A DNA stretch of 6,806 bases, taken from the NCBI GenBank assembly GCA_946647055.1, contig CAMPCT010000119.1, positions 1 through 6,806 of the forward strand. Direction: 5' to 3'. Of this stretch, positions 6,647 to 6,806 are shown piece after piece. The notes beneath the pieces were generated by a model. It did not search any database. It had not been told where the DNA came from and saw only the letters and a program-made list of their open reading frames with translations. Source of the stretch: an uncultured Atopobium sp. GTDB taxonomy: Bacteria > Actinomycetota > Coriobacteriia > Coriobacteriales > Atopobiaceae. Made by a program: the position numbers and the translations under genes. Every line of letters begins with the position of its first letter. The stretch's first letter is position 1.

Positions 6647-6669
6647 AGGCATGCCCATGGCACGTGGTC

Positions 6670-6806
6670 TTACGTATAGCGCAGGAAGAGCATGAGCATC
6701 GAGACCGTGATCACGATGATGGTGGCGGGGATGGACGTCTTGCAGTACTTCCCCCAGTCGATCTTGTAGCCGTTCTTGCCGGCGACGGCGATGCCCACCA
6801 CGTTGG
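6670..6806 (-). CDS. Membrane transporter, C-terminal fragment (ArsB/NhaD-SLC13-like)
   Basis: Only the last 44 codons and the TAA stop are in the window; the gene continues beyond its right edge. The fragment begins NVVGIAVAGKNGYKIDWGKY, then IPATIIVITVSMLMLFL (residues 25-41 of the fragment), a final membrane helix, and ends RYT. The pattern NVVxxAxAxKxGYxIxxxxY followed by a last helix is typical of the C terminus of ion transporter superfamily permeases such as ArsB/NhaD/SLC13-type anion or Na+/H+ carriers. The family call rests on a short stretch from memory, and a different permease family in that superfamily is possible; the substrate cannot be told. The good terminator downstream supports this as a real gene end. 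Confidence 0.6.
   Translation of the reverse strand, partial: NVVGIAVAGKNGYKIDWGKYCKTSIPATIIVITVSMLMLFLRYT

Noticed and set aside
1..6806. Mobile element, phage, CRISPR, defence or biosynthetic system
   Set aside because: All space is taken by metabolic and transport genes with uniform composition. No transposase, integrase, repeat array or unexplained gene cluster was seen.

Overview
The window is about 6.8 kb of high-GC bacterial DNA (clearly above 60% by eye). It uses GTG as well as ATG starts, has strong AGGAGG-type ribosome binding sites and is tightly packed. The protein styles (a UPF0237 ACT protein, a clostridial-looking Si-citrate synthase, a BdhA/YqhD-type iron alcohol dehydrogenase, a Kup with a long cytosolic tail) fit a fermentative, host-associated actinobacterium. 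A member of the Coriobacteriia (Olsenella/Atopobium-like) is my best guess; this is an inference from family resemblance, not a database result.

Layout: (1) 14-1192, minus strand: a complete iron-containing alcohol dehydrogenase. (2) 1193-1368: a divergent intergenic region with a tandem direct repeat on the dehydrogenase side, a -10-like box and a leader that could fold over the ribosome binding site on the plus side. (3) 1369-4016, plus strand: a compact three-gene operon of an ACT-domain regulator-like protein, citrate synthase and a Cof-type HAD hydrolase, with gaps of 19 and 4 nt. (4) 4025-6427, minus strand: a Kup potassium uptake protein of 800 residues, converging on the operon with only 8 nt between stop codons. 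(5) 6428-6669: the kup leader and promoter region, plus a textbook intrinsic terminator belonging to the next minus-strand gene. (6) 6670-6806, minus strand: the last 44 codons of a membrane transporter, probably of the ArsB/NhaD-SLC13 (ion transporter) superfamily, cut by the window end.

Taken together this is mostly metabolic housekeeping: reduction of aldehydes to alcohols for redox balance, entry of acetyl-CoA into citrate (in anaerobes usually for 2-oxoglutarate and glutamate), and potassium uptake. The ACT protein may link amino-acid sensing to citrate synthesis, since it is the first gene of the operon, but that is inference. I see no mobile element, CRISPR array, defence system, rRNA or tRNA. 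The points that merit a second look are regulatory and architectural: the ACT/citrate synthase/HAD operon, the two possible SD-adjacent leader structures, the direct repeat upstream of the dehydrogenase, and the acidic tail on Kup. I did not find a convincing undescribed system.
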